A stretch of 64,000 nucleotides of DNA from an uncultured Opitutales bacterium (GTDB lineage Bacteria > Verrucomicrobiota > Verrucomicrobiia > Opitutales > Seribacteraceae): contig CALSTX010000004.1 of NCBI GenBank assembly GCA_943789375.1, positions 274,151 to 338,150 of the forward strand, in the 5' to 3' direction. This document shows positions 1 through 8,345 of the stretch, piece by piece; within the stretch, counting starts at the first letter, position 1, and every line of letters begins with the position of its first letter. The notes under the pieces were generated by a model. The model was not told where the DNA came from. It made no database searches and saw nothing but the letters and a program-made list of their open reading frames with translations. A program made the translations under genes and the position numbers.

Positions 1-528
1 TTAGATGCGTTGGATCTGAAATCGAACGAGACCTTTGAAGTTTTACCCGGAGAATTAGTGTTTATCATGCCCGGTGGCCGGGGGTTTGGAGAAAAAGTAA
101 ATATTAATTTAAATAGCCTGATTGATAGCTCTTACCTGCTTTCAGGTTTCCCTAATAACGCTTCTTTCTCAAGTTCACTTACCAGTGTGGCTTTGGCCCA
201 ATCCGAATCCATCGGGGTAACCTATGGTGCCGAGGTGGGAGATGCTAAATCTGCTGATAGCTTTGAGGTTATCCCTTCCAAATCCATTGCCGATCAAACA
301 GCAACTGAACAAAATGAGCCGTCTCCGGATGGCAGTACCCAAGATTCTGTCTTAGACAGTTATTCCATTCCTTCAGCTGATCCTCTTGCCGAGTTGCTTG
401 GTCGTTCGCCTAAGCGACTGGTTGTGGACGCACCGGTTAATTCGGAAGAAGACTCAGATGATAAATCTATTCCTGTAGATGAAGTCATAGAGTCAAGACC
501 CTTTCCCAGCCGCTTGCTACGAAAATAA
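1..528 (+). CDS. C-terminal part of an unknown protein (5' end outside window)
   Basis: The reading frame is open from the first base, so this is the 3' part of a longer gene; a TTG at 10 is unlikely to be the real start. About 175 residues are visible. I do not recognise a family. The first third is mixed hydrophobic/glycine-rich (VFIMPGGRGFGE). The remainder is rich in Ser, Asp, Glu and Pro and looks disordered, ending in a basic tail (SRLLRK). It stops 30 bp before the antiporter gene on the same strand, so the two could be co-transcribed. Function cannot be stated. Confidence 0.6.
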   Translation, partial: LDALDLKSNETFEVLPGELVFIMPGGRGFGEKVNINLNSLIDSSYLLSGFPNNASFSSSLTSVALAQSESIGVTYGAEVGDAKSADSFEVIPSKSIADQTATEQNEPSPDGSTQDSVLDSYSIPSADPLAELLGRSPKRLVVDAPVNSEEDSDDKSIPVDEVIESRPFPSRLLRK

Positions 529-558
529 TTTTTAATCCTCAATAAACTCATTTTTACT

Positions 559-3500
559 ATGAATTTTATGATTTCTTCTCCAATGATCTTAGCCTCCGGT
601 GGTGGTCATGATTATCTTTATGGTCTATTCTTCTTAATTGTGGCCCTTGTCATTGGAGCGGCCACTCGCCACTTCCTGCAAAAGATACCTTTACCTTTTA
701 CCGTTCTTCTCCTTTTGATCGGTTTGGCTATGGGTGCCCTCAATCGAGCTTATGGGCCACATGGTGGTCATGGCGAGGGAGCTGAGCATAGTGAACATGC
801 AACTGGCTTGTGGGCAAAGTTTATTGATACTTTAAGTGGTGCAATTACCTGGGGGGGGAACTTGGACGGTCACCTCATTCTTTATGTCTTTCTCCCCATT
901 CTCATTTTCGAAGCTGGTTTTGCCTTGGACGTACATACTTTCAAAAAATCTTTCCTTAATGCTTTTTATTTAGCCGGGCCGGGCATTGTGTCGGCTACGG
1001 TGATGACAGGTGTTGCTTTTTTTGGTTTAATCCAATTTTTCGGGGGTGAAGGAGGCGTTCTTTCAGAATGGAACACCGAGGCTGGGGCTTTTATATGGCT
1101 TGCCTCTATGCTTTTTGGGGCCGTGGTTAGTGCCACGGACCCGGTGGCTGTGGTTGCCCTGCTAAAAGATCTGGGCGCCAGTAAAAAGTTGGGTACTTTG
1201 ATTGAAGGGGAATCTCTTTTAAACGACGGTACTGCCATCGTTGCTTTTGTTTTGTTAATCGGGGTGGTTACGGGTGCTGAGGCATTTACAGGCACTGGTA
1301 GTTTCTTGGGCACAGCTGCCGTCGGTTTTGGGCAAATTGGGGCAGCGGGTGGCTTAATCGGGGTACTTCTTGGTCTGATTGCTATTTTATGGGTGAGAAA
1401 GGTGTTTAATGACCCCATGATCGAAATTACGGTGGTACTCGTCACCTCCTACGCGGTATTTTTCATTTGTGAGCATTTCTTTCATGTTTCCGGAGTTTTA
1501 GGGCTCGTTGCTTTGGGGATTGTTATGGCCGGGATTGGCCGGACCCGGATTAGTCCAGAGGTGGAACACTTCATGCATGAGTTTTGGGAACTAATCGCCT
1601 TTGTGGCCAATGTTATCATTTTTATCGTGGTTGGTGTGGTTATTGCCCAAAATGCAAACCCTACGGGTATGGACTTTGCAATTCTTGGCTTGGTTTACCT
1701 TGTCATCCACATAGTCAGGGCAATCAACATGGGTACATTCTATCCATTGATGAAGAAAGCTGGTTATGGTCTTCCTGGCAAAGATGCCATTGTAGTGTGG
1801 TGGGGAGCTCTGCGTGGAGCAATTGGATTGGCTTTGGCTCTCGTGGTGTACTCGGAACAATTTAGATATGAGTTTACGGTATCCGATGGAGGTTCTGGAT
1901 ATGTAGCCGACACGACCTCAGCATTTGTTGTCGATAAAAGCCAGGCAAGCCTGGTGGGTGGGGGGCAAAATGTAAACTTGTATCAGGGCACATCTATGGC
2001 TCATGCGGAAGTAGAAGTCCGCCAAGGCAAAGTGGTCGGTATATCCCAAAGTGAAGGGCGTGCCATCAAAAGCCTTGGAGATAAAAGTTCTCAGGATGCG
2101 GCCAAGCTCCGAGAGCAAATTGCCAGTGGCGAAAAGGTTGTGATGATTTTAGGGGAGGGGACCGGTGCCATAGCCCAAGCTTCTTTGGTCGGGATATCCG
2201 CCCGGGTGCGGGATCAGTTTTTATTTCTGATCTCGGGGATTGTACTTCTTACTTTGCTGGTCAATGCCACGACGGTTGGTCCTTTAGTCAACGCATTGGG
2301 GCTGACTAAATTGCCTGCAGTGAAGAAATTGATGTTTTCAAATGCTTCCGGAAATGTGGCAGAAGGTTGTGAAAATGAAATGGAACTGCTCAAAGATGAT
2401 CGTTTTCTGAGTGGCGCCAATTGGGGGCTGGTCAGGAAGTATTTACCTGATCCGGTGGCATATCCGCTGACTTCCGACGAGATGGCGGAGATGGACACCC
2501 TTGCTGAAACCCGAAGGAGATTACTTGAGCGTGAGAGAAGTAGTTATTGGGGTCAATTCCGGGCTGGTTTATTGAGTGCTCGTGCGGTTGCTGTTTTAGA
2601 CAATAACCTGAGCGAATTCCTTGATCTGCAGGGAAAAGTGCCCATGACTGATCGGAATTATTTAGATAAGGTTTGTGGGGTAAGTAAATTAACCGAAGCC
2701 ATTCGGGATGTGCCTTTCATTAAAGGTCACTTCACTGACAAAATTACCGTGAGCTATGATGCGGCTAAGGCTTTTGTGGTCGCACAACAGGATATGGCAA
2801 AGATGGTGGATACCCTAGTGAAAGAACTCGATGACTCCGGGGATCCAGACAAACTCGGCAAGGCTTCACGGTTATTAAAGGATGAAATTCGCCAGAATCG
2901 TTTACGGGGTTTAGAATATATCCGCAATATGCATGAGAATTATCCAGAAGCTACGGTCGGTATTGAGACCAAAGACGCCATTCGCTCGGTTCTCAATCAT
3001 GAGCGTAATACCATCAAGAAATTAAAATCGGATGGCATGCTGGAGGCAGATGAAGCCAGTCGTATGATCACGGCGGTGGAAGAAAGGATGAAGGATGTCA
3101 TGGAAAGCTCCCTGGAACTCCGCCTTCCTGAACCAGAAGAAGTCCTACGAGAAGTTACCTGGCTCAAAGGCATGCCGGAAGAGTTAATCGGTAAAATCGT
3201 GGCAGCTTCTGAACCTCGAGCTTATAACTCTGGAGATACAGTAATGAAGCAGGGCGACGATGGAGATGGTATGATTGTCATTACCCGGGGAAGTGTGAAA
3301 GTTTCGATCGGTGATCTTGTCGTCGATATTATGGGCCGGGGTGCTGTAATTGGTGAAATGGCTGTCTTAGGCGGAATTCCTCGAACCGCCAATGTGATGG
3401 CGGATTCCTCAGTCACCGCCCTTTGGCTTACTACGGAGTCGATGCAGGCAATCATGGGAGAATCTCCTGAACTTTCTGGAAGCCTGTGGAAGACAGCTGG

Positions 3501-3765
3501 AATGAGATTTGCGGAAAACCTACTCGGTACCAAAGACCCGTACAATGGTTGGGATCAAATGCGTCTTCGCCGTTGGTTGAATGAAGGAGATGTTACGGCT
3601 CCAGCCGAGGGAGAAAGTGTTAACCTTTATGGACAGACTGCTATTTTGATATCTGGCAAGGCAAAGATAAGTGGACAGGAGGAGTTAATTTCTGCACCTG
3701 CCCATCTGGATTTACCAGAGGCTGTTTTCTCAGACAGCGCCAAGGTTTTCATCCGAAATACTTAA
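559..3765 (+). CDS. CPA1-family Na+(K+)/H+ antiporter with C-terminal cyclic-nucleotide-binding domain
   Basis: Inner-membrane exchanger of monovalent cations against protons, 1068 residues. A multi-spanning membrane domain fills residues ~10-590. It carries the CPA1 signatures ATDPVAVVALL (from ~192) and GESLLNDGTA (from ~217), whose acidic residues bind the ion in this family. A long cytosolic helical part (~600-870) follows, then a cNMP-binding fold (~876-985) with the beta-roll pattern GDTVMKQGDDGDGMIVI and GRGAVIGEMAVLGG. This order resembles plant SOS1-type exchangers. Residues ~436-544 form a non-membrane insertion between two late transmembrane helices (ALRGAIGLALALVVY before, FLFLISGIVLLTLL after). 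It contains a VSDGGSGY motif, as seen in beta-rich repeat modules of phage and surface proteins. The fold assignment is strong; the transported ion is not known. Confidence 0.92.
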   Translation: MNFMISSPMILASGGGHDYLYGLFFLIVALVIGAATRHFLQKIPLPFTVLLLLIGLAMGALNRAYGPHGGHGEGAEHSEHATGLWAKFIDTLSGAITWGGNLDGHLILYVFLPILIFEAGFALDVHTFKKSFLNAFYLAGPGIVSATVMTGVAFFGLIQFFGGEGGVLSEWNTEAGAFIWLASMLFGAVVSATDPVAVVALLKDLGASKKLGTLIEGESLLNDGTAIVAFVLLIGVVTGAEAFTGTGSFLGTAAVGFGQIGAAGGLIGVLLGLIAILWVRKVFNDPMIEITVVLVTSYAVFFICEHFFHVSGVLGLVALGIVMAGIGRTRISPEVEHFMHEFWELIAFVANVIIFIVVGVVIAQNANPTGMDFAILGLVYLVIHIVRAINMGTFYPLMKKAGYGLPGKDAIVVWWGALRGAIGLALALVVYSEQFRYEFTVSDGGSGYVADTTSAFVVDKSQASLVGGGQNVNLYQGTSMAHAEVEVRQGKVVGISQSEGRAIKSLGDKSSQDAAKLREQIASGEKVVMILGEGTGAIAQASLVGISARVRDQFLFLISGIVLLTLLVNATTVGPLVNALGLTKLPAVKKLMFSNASGNVAEGCENEMELLKDDRFLSGANWGLVRKYLPDPVAYPLTSDEMAEMDTLAETRRRLLERERSSYWGQFRAGLLSARAVAVLDNNLSEFLDLQGKVPMTDRNYLDKVCGVSKLTEAIRDVPFIKGHFTDKITVSYDAAKAFVVAQQDMAKMVDTLVKELDDSGDPDKLGKASRLLKDEIRQNRLRGLEYIRNMHENYPEATVGIETKDAIRSVLNHERNTIKKLKSDGMLEADEASRMITAVEERMKDVMESSLELRLPEPEEVLREVTWLKGMPEELIGKIVAASEPRAYNSGDTVMKQGDDGDGMIVITRGSVKVSIGDLVVDIMGRGAVIGEMAVLGGIPRTANVMADSSVTALWLTTESMQAIMGESPELSGSLWKTAGMRFAENLLGTKDPYNGWDQMRLRRWLNEGDVTAPAEGESVNLYGQTAILISGKAKISGQEELISAPAHLDLPEAVFSDSAKVFIRNT

Positions 3766-3776
3766 TTTCAGAAGAA

Positions 3777-3864
<88 letters not shown>

Positions 3865-3886
3865 AGCTAGAAAATTAAGCTTCAAA

Positions 3887-3915
3887 TTAATGTCTTTCGT
3901 TCCCCTGATCGTCAA
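3887..3915 (-). promoter_or_regulatory. Possible promoter of tRNA-Ser
   Basis: On the minus strand TTGACG (3915-3910) lies 17 bp from CATTAA (3892-3887), about 22 bp before the tRNA 5' end. The -35 box is good and the -10 box is weak, so this is only a plausible sigma-70 promoter. Confidence 0.35.
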
Positions 3916-4023
3916 CGCTCAAAATAAAAAATAAAATTCGACAGGTCGGAAAATGTAAGTTTTTCCAACCTCAAGGTCTTTTGGTGTTTGCCTGTCGTTT
4001 AAGATTAGGTAAAAAGAAAAGGA

Positions 4024-4545
4024 ATGATAGCCAACGAAGTCGCATACAACGGTAAGGTAGAGGGAGATGTCATTGTGACTAAAGCCGATGCCGTAATTAA
4101 CTGGATCCGCAAACACTCGGTTTGGCCAATGCCTATGGGCTTAGCCTGTTGTGCGATTGAACTGATGGCTTCGGCTGCCTCCCGCTACGATATCTCCCGT
4201 TTTGGGATGGAAGTTATGAGGTTTTCACCTCGCCAATCTGATTGCATGATTGTGGCCGGAACGGTTACCTACAAAATGGCGGAAGTTGTTCGTAGAATTT
4301 ATGACCAAATGGGAGACCCCAAATGGGTGGTTGCCATGGGTGCCTGTGCATCGACCGGTGGTATGTACCGTTCATACGCGGTAATGCAGGGAGTGGATTC
4401 GATTGTTCCCGTCGATGTTTATGTCAGTGGTTGCCCACCAAGACCAGAAGCCCTATTGGATGCCATGATCAAATTACAGGATAAAATTGGAGATGAGTCT
4501 TCAGTCAAAAACTTGAAAAATAAACCGTCTGTGGTCGCGAGTTAA
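4024..4545 (+). CDS. nuoB: NADH-quinone oxidoreductase subunit B
   Basis: Peripheral-arm subunit of respiratory complex I that carries the terminal [4Fe-4S] cluster N2 and hands electrons to quinone. At 173 residues it has a normal length. The four cluster ligands are visible: Cys42-Cys43 in [11 protein letters not shown], Cys108 in [10 protein letters not shown] and Cys137 in [10 protein letters not shown]. It is the first gene of a 13-gene nuo operon that runs to 17698. In most bacteria nuoA precedes nuoB. Here a non-coding gap of about 160 bp and a tRNA-Ser on the other strand lie upstream instead, so this ATG is probably the first coding start of the transcript. Confidence 0.97.
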   Translation: MIANEVAYNGKVEGDVIVTKADAVINWIRKHSVWPMPMGLACCAIELMASAASRYDISRFGMEVMRFSPRQSDCMIVAGTVTYKMAEVVRRIYDQMGDPKWVVAMGACASTGGMYRSYAVMQGVDSIVPVDVYVSGCPPRPEALLDAMIKLQDKIGDESSVKNLKNKPSVVAS

Positions 4546-4551
4546 TTTTCT

Positions 4552-5169
4552 ATGATCGATCAAGATTTCACCACCAACCTAATTGCAAAGCATGACTATT
4601 TATCCAAGATTTCACATGCTGATTGCCTGACCCTTTCCTGCTTGCCTGCCCATTGGGTAGAATTTGCCAAGTTCCTTAACTTAGAAGAGACTTTCGAACT
4701 TCTTGTCGATTTGACTGCGGTTGACCAAGGAGACACTGCCGATATTCGTTTTGAGGTGGTCGCCCATTTTTACTCGCGCACACACCATGATTATCTGCGT
4801 GTTCATATTGATTGCTTGGACAATGAATGCCCTGAGGTTGATTCAATTGCCTCAATCTATCCGGCAGCTGATTGGCACGAAAGAGAAGCATTTGATATGT
4901 TTGGGATAGTTTTCGCAGGCCACCCAAATCTAAAGCGAATTTTAATGTGGGACGAGTACCCATACCACCCTCTTCGCAAAGAATTTCCCCTGGCAGGAAT
5001 TGACACCCCTTTACCAGCAGCTGATGTCGTGGAAGCAACGGGTGCTTCCGTTGAGCCAGCTCCAATGATGGGAGGGCCATTCGTTTCTCCTGGCAATGGT
5101 CCCATGAGCGATGCTGAGCCGCGGGCCAAAGATGAAAGCTGGACTGAACAAACTGAAAAGCCTGTATGA
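4552..5169 (+). CDS. nuoC: NADH-quinone oxidoreductase subunit C
   Basis: The 30-kDa subunit of the complex I peripheral arm, 205 residues. The conserved core PAADWHEREAFDMFGIVFAGHPNLKR and the following EYPYHPLRKEFPL are the hallmarks of the family (quoted in part: WHEREAFDMFGI, HPLRKEFPL). It is a separate NuoC, not the NuoCD fusion of enterobacteria. The last ~45 residues are a Pro/Gly/Glu-rich extension with no recognisable domain. It starts 6 bp after nuoB and its stop overlaps the nuoD start by 4 bp (ATGA), which suggests translational coupling. Confidence 0.95.
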   Translation: MIDQDFTTNLIAKHDYLSKISHADCLTLSCLPAHWVEFAKFLNLEETFELLVDLTAVDQGDTADIRFEVVAHFYSRTHHDYLRVHIDCLDNECPEVDSIASIYPAADWHEREAFDMFGIVFAGHPNLKRILMWDEYPYHPLRKEFPLAGIDTPLPAADVVEATGASVEPAPMMGGPFVSPGNGPMSDAEPRAKDESWTEQTEKPV

Positions 5170-6410
5170 GCACCACCACTAAAGAAATTTCAATTGGAGA
5201 TGTTGCCGCCCGCCAAGCTGCTGGGATGAGCCAAATCGAGGGTGAAGAACGCATGGCTTTAAATGTTGGCCCCTCACATCCAACAACTCATGGGGTACTT
5301 CGTTTAATCATGGAACTTAACGGTGACATGATTGAAAAATGTGAACCCGTTCTAGGTTATTTACATCGCGGTGATGAAAAGATTGCCGAGAATATGACCT
5401 ACAATCAATTTGTTCCTTACACCGATCGACTAGACTATTTAGCTCCACTAGCCAACAATGTGGCCTATGCTATATCCGTTGAAAAGCTCGCTAATTTGGA
5501 AATACCTGAAAGGTGTCAAGCTATCCGCGTACTCGTTTGTGAGCTTGCCCGAATTTCTAGCCATCTCTTAGGCATGGGTGTATTTGGTATGGATGCAGGA
5601 GCGTGGACTCCTTTTATGTATACCTTTACTGAACGGGAAAAATTATACACCCTTTTCGAAGAGTTAACAGGTGCCCGTTTTACAACCAGCTACACTCGTA
5701 TTGGAGGAGTTGCTCGAGATGTTCCCGATGGTTGGCTTGACCGGGTAACGAAATTTTGTGACCAACTGCCCAAGGCAATTGATGAGGTTGAAAAATTGCT
5801 GACTCGAAATCGTATTTTTATAGACCGAACTGAGGGAATCGGAGAAATCTCCAAAGAGAATGCATTGGCCTATGGATTGACTGGTCCAAACCTTCGAGCC
5901 TCCGGGATAGATTTGGACCTTCGTAAGGATAAGCCCTACTCTGGCTATGAACAATATGACTTTGATGTACCTATCGGTACTCGCGGAGATTGTTACGACC
6001 GATATTTAATCCGCATAGAAGAAGTTAGACAAAGCATTCGCATCGTCAATCAGGTCATTCAAAATTTTCCTACTGGTGCATGGTATGCAGAAGATGCCAA
6101 AAAGATCTTTGCTCCGCCCAAAGAAAAAATTATGAACAGCATGGAGGAGTTAATTCAAAATTTTATGATTGTAACCGAAGGACCTCAGATGCCTTCAGGT
6201 GAGGTATATTTTGAAGCTGAAAACCCAAAAGGTGCTCTCGGCTTTTACATAGTGTCCAAAGGCGGTGGAGTTCCTTACCGCCTGAAAATTCGGGCTCCAA
6301 GTTTTTGTAACCTTAGTATTTTAGAAAAACTTGTACCAGGCCACTTACTTTCTGATATTACTGTCATCCTCGGAAGTCTTGACTTTGTTATGGGTGAGTG
6401 TGACCGATAA
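5166..6410 (+). CDS. nuoD: NADH-quinone oxidoreductase subunit D
   Basis: The 49-kDa subunit of complex I, which with NuoB forms the quinone-binding cavity. It has 414 residues, typical of stand-alone NuoD. Family motifs include NVGPSHPTTHGVLR near the N-terminus, EPVLGYLHRGDEKI, the central PSGEVYFEAENPKGALGFY segment with the hydrogenase-like fold, and the usual C-terminal ending FVMGECDR. The ATG lies inside the end of nuoC. It is followed after 11 bp by nuoE. No key residue appears to be missing. Confidence 0.97.
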   Translation: MSTTTKEISIGDVAARQAAGMSQIEGEERMALNVGPSHPTTHGVLRLIMELNGDMIEKCEPVLGYLHRGDEKIAENMTYNQFVPYTDRLDYLAPLANNVAYAISVEKLANLEIPERCQAIRVLVCELARISSHLLGMGVFGMDAGAWTPFMYTFTEREKLYTLFEELTGARFTTSYTRIGGVARDVPDGWLDRVTKFCDQLPKAIDEVEKLLTRNRIFIDRTEGIGEISKENALAYGLTGPNLRASGIDLDLRKDKPYSGYEQYDFDVPIGTRGDCYDRYLIRIEEVRQSIRIVNQVIQNFPTGAWYAEDAKKIFAPPKEKIMNSMEELIQNFMIVTEGPQMPSGEVYFEAENPKGALGFYIVSKGGGVPYRLKIRAPSFCNLSILEKLVPGHLLSDITVILGSLDFVMGECDR

Positions 6411-6421
6411 GATTTATTGCC

Positions 6422-6991
6422 ATGAACCTTTCTGAAGAAACAATTCTTAAGATTGACGCCCTGATCCCGAAGTATCCGGAAAAACGCAGTGCTGCCTTAA
6501 TGATTATTCACCTGATTCAAGATGAACTTGGAGCGATTGATCTGGAAGCCTGTGAATGGATTGCAGATAAGCTGGAATTGCAGCCAATCAATATCCAAGA
6601 ATTAATTACTTTTTATCCGATGTTACGAGAAAAGCCTTGGGGTAAGAAACACATCCGGGTGTGCAGAACTTTACCTTGTGCTCTTCGTGGTTCTTACGCT
6701 ACCTGTCAAGCTCTGGAGAAAAAGCTTGGCGTTAAAGAAGGCCATGTTCGTGATGATGGAGAGTATTCGATTGAGTTTATGGAGTGCCTTGCGGATTGCG
6801 GAGAAGGCCCTGTTGTTATGGTCGATGAAGAAACTTATGAAAATGTAGATTCTGGCAAAGCTGAGGAACTTGCTGATCTTCTGAAAAGCGGGAAGCTTGA
6901 AAAATCCAAAAAGTTTGTCAGCTATGAAAATGCCCTTGTCCAAGATACTAGCTTAGAGGTGGCCTCCAAACCAAAACCTTCGAAGAAATGA
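6422..6991 (+). CDS. nuoE: NADH-quinone oxidoreductase subunit E
   Basis: The 24-kDa subunit of the NADH dehydrogenase module, with a thioredoxin-like [2Fe-2S] ferredoxin domain (cluster N1a). The four ligands have the expected spacing: Cys81 and Cys86 in VCRTLPCALRGS, Cys122 and Cys126 in ECLADCGEGPVV. The N-terminal helical part (YPEKRSAALMIIHLIQDELG) is also typical. The C-terminal ~35 residues are lysine- and serine-rich and probably flexible. The stop overlaps the nuoF start by 4 bp. Confidence 0.95.
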   Translation: MNLSEETILKIDALIPKYPEKRSAALMIIHLIQDELGAIDLEACEWIADKLELQPINIQELITFYPMLREKPWGKKHIRVCRTLPCALRGSYATCQALEKKLGVKEGHVRDDGEYSIEFMECLADCGEGPVVMVDEETYENVDSGKAEELADLLKSGKLEKSKKFVSYENALVQDTSLEVASKPKPSKK

Positions 6992-8343
6992 GTAACAAAA
7001 GCACGCCCACCGAGAGAAGGATCATATTGAAAAATGCAGATGATCCCAATTATTCAAACAAGATCGGTTGCTATCTCCGTGAAGGGGGATATTCAATGTT
7101 AAAAAAGTCATGCAAGATGAAACCCGAAGATATAGGGGCAGAAGTTCTTAAATCTGGTGTCCGGGGTCGGGGTGGTGCGGGTTTTCCTGCGGGTATGAAA
7201 TGGAAATTTTTGGACAGGAAATCCGGTAAACCTATTTATCTAATCTGTAATGCGGATGAGTCAGAACCCGGAACTTTTAAAGACCGGCAAATTATTCACA
7301 AGGACCCTCACCAATTGATAGAGGGCATGATGATTGCCGCCTATGCCATTCAGGCAAAACAAGCCTTTATTTACATCCGGGCTGAGTTTTTCGAAGGTGC
7401 CCGTATTCTGGAATCAGCGATTGCTGAGGCCAAAGCCAAAGGGTTTTGTGGAGATAAAATCCTCGGCAGTGACTTTTCCTGTGACTTGGTGGTTCACCGA
7501 GGGGCAGGGGCTTACATTTGCGGCGAAGAAACTGGCCTTATTGAATCGCTTGAAGGTAAGCGGCCTAACCCTCGTATTAAACCCCCTTATTTTCCAGCGG
7601 TACTGGGACTCTATCAATGCCCAACGATTGTGAACAATGTGGAAACCCTTTGCAATGTGAAGCACATCATGGAAATAGGTGGGGATGAGTTCGCCAAAAT
7701 TGGTAAGCCCAATAACACGGGTACCCGCATATGGTGCGTTTCCGGCCAGGTCAAAAAACCAGGCTACTATGAATTTGAGTGTGGGGCACTTACATTAGGG
7801 GAAATGATCTATGATGTTTGTGGTGGATTATTACCTGGGCGATCTTTGCAAGCTGTCATTCCAGGTGGGTCTTCTTCTAAAATACTTCGTGCTGACGAAC
7901 GATTTTCTGGTAAATTAAAAGACGGAACTGAATTTGATTGGGGGGTTGAGGATATACCGCTTGATTTCGATGGCCCGATGGCAGCTGGTACTATGTCCGG
8001 TTCAGGGGGTATTATCGTTATGGACGACACCGTTGATATGGTTGAGGCAATGGCAAATATCAATGCCTTCTATGCTCATGAGTCCTGCGGTCAGTGTACT
8101 CCCTGCCGTGAAGGTTCTTTGTGGATGAGGAAAATTACACAGCGCATGTGTGACGGGGGAGCCCGTGAGGAAGACGCAGACCTTCTGCTTTCTGTGGCCA
8201 ATCAAATCGAAGGGCGTACCATTTGTGCCTTTGGGGAAGCGGCTGCCTGGCCGACTCAAAGCTTTATTGCAAAATTTCGTGACCGGTTTGAAGAGAAAGT
8301 TAAGAATCCGGAACGTAAAAAATCTTCTCTTCAGCTCATCTGA
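6988..8343 (+). CDS. nuoF: NADH-quinone oxidoreductase subunit F (NADH- and FMN-binding)
   Basis: The 51-kDa subunit where NADH is oxidised. It binds NADH (GRGGAGFPAGMKW) and FMN (CNADESEPGTFKDR, GAYICGEETGLIESLEG), and carries the N3 [4Fe-4S] cluster with three Cys in SCGQCTPCREGS and a fourth in TICAFGEAA. It has 451 residues, a normal length. The ATG is embedded in the nuoE stop, and nuoG follows after 2 bp. All cofactor motifs are present, so the NADH module should be functional. Confidence 0.97.
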   Translation: MSNKSTPTERRIILKNADDPNYSNKIGCYLREGGYSMLKKSCKMKPEDIGAEVLKSGVRGRGGAGFPAGMKWKFLDRKSGKPIYLICNADESEPGTFKDRQIIHKDPHQLIEGMMIAAYAIQAKQAFIYIRAEFFEGARILESAIAEAKAKGFCGDKILGSDFSCDLVVHRGAGAYICGEETGLIESLEGKRPNPRIKPPYFPAVLGLYQCPTIVNNVETLCNVKHIMEIGGDEFAKIGKPNNTGTRIWCVSGQVKKPGYYEFECGALTLGEMIYDVCGGLLPGRSLQAVIPGGSSSKILRADERFSGKLKDGTEFDWGVEDIPLDFDGPMAAGTMSGSGGIIVMDDTVDMVEAMANINAFYAHESCGQCTPCREGSLWMRKITQRMCDGGAREEDADLLLSVANQIEGRTICAFGEAAAWPTQSFIAKFRDRFEEKVKNPERKKSSLQLI

Positions 8344-8345
8344 TT

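Noticed and set aside
966..1445. 159-codon minus-strand frame inside the antiporter
   Set aside because: Shadow of the membrane domain; composition is the reverse of hydrophobic codons.
4676..5254. 192-codon minus-strand frame over nuoC/nuoD
   Set aside because: It lies opposite two certain genes and shows no family pattern.
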